Assembly (NCBI GenBank): GCA_910577685.1
Contig: CAJTOH010000051.1
Coordinates: 1 to 24,156, forward strand
Source: an uncultured Dorea sp.
Lineage (GTDB): Bacteria; Bacillota; Clostridia; Lachnospirales; Lachnospiraceae
Direction: 5' to 3'
Length of the DNA stretch: 24,156 nucleotides
Shown here: piece after piece, positions 24,124 through 24,156 of the stretch
How positions within the stretch are numbered: position 1 is the stretch's first letter
Layout: every line of letters starts with the position of its first letter
The notes under the pieces: generated by a model
The model's database searches: none
What the model saw: the letters and a program-made list of their open reading frames with translations, nothing else
Told to the model about the DNA's origin: nothing
Position numbers and translations under genes: made by a program

Positions 24124-24156
24124 TATTTTTTTAACAAACCTTATTATTTCAAGGGT

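Overview
The window looks like chromosomal DNA of a Gram-positive anaerobe of the class Clostridia, most likely a Lachnospiraceae-type gut bacterium. The signs are strong AGGAGG-type ribosome binding sites, moderate GC content, an EFR1-type flavodoxin/ferredoxin protein, YaaA, and two OmpR-family two-component systems each paired with an FtsX/MacB-type ABC transporter. The taxonomy is inferred from style and gene content; no rRNA or species marker is present.

Left part (1-6932): an accessory-looking, visibly more AT-rich stretch. It starts with arr (rifamycin ADP-ribosyltransferase). A minus-strand response regulator/histidine kinase pair follows, diverging from a plus-strand cassette of a lipoprotein, two FtsX-like permeases and an ABC ATPase. 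This resembles a cell-envelope-stress or antimicrobial-peptide sensing and export module. The 248-base divergent intergenic region is rich in repeats and hairpins.

Middle part (7009-13253): three tightly packed plus-strand genes, a DUF6361-like protein, a protein with two PLD-type (HKD-like) half-sites, and a 1073-residue SF2/SNF2-like helicase with a very long insertion inside its second helicase domain. This is the best candidate for an undescribed system. I read it as a probable anti-phage or nucleic-acid-processing operon. A cytosolic-looking Cu/Zn superoxide dismutase follows 55 bases later, and a terminator region lies between it and the convergent galE.

Right part (13868-24156): more core-like. 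It holds galE (minus strand, with a possible 12-codon leader), a non-coding stretch containing a likely gene remnant, an EFR1-type flavodoxin/ferredoxin, a small XRE regulator, yaaA and a radical SAM protein. A second two-component/ABC module follows: response regulator, short-loop histidine kinase, ATPase and an 847-residue double FtsX permease. Before its ATPase gene is an 11-bp tandem repeat overlapping the -35 region of a likely promoter, typical of OmpR-family operators. The 3' end of the large permease gene is repeated three times as a 44-bp tandem array, and the last copy forms half of an 11-bp perfect hairpin. A minus-strand gene for an unknown membrane protein closes the window.

No tRNA, rRNA, CRISPR array, integrase or intact insertion sequence was recognised.
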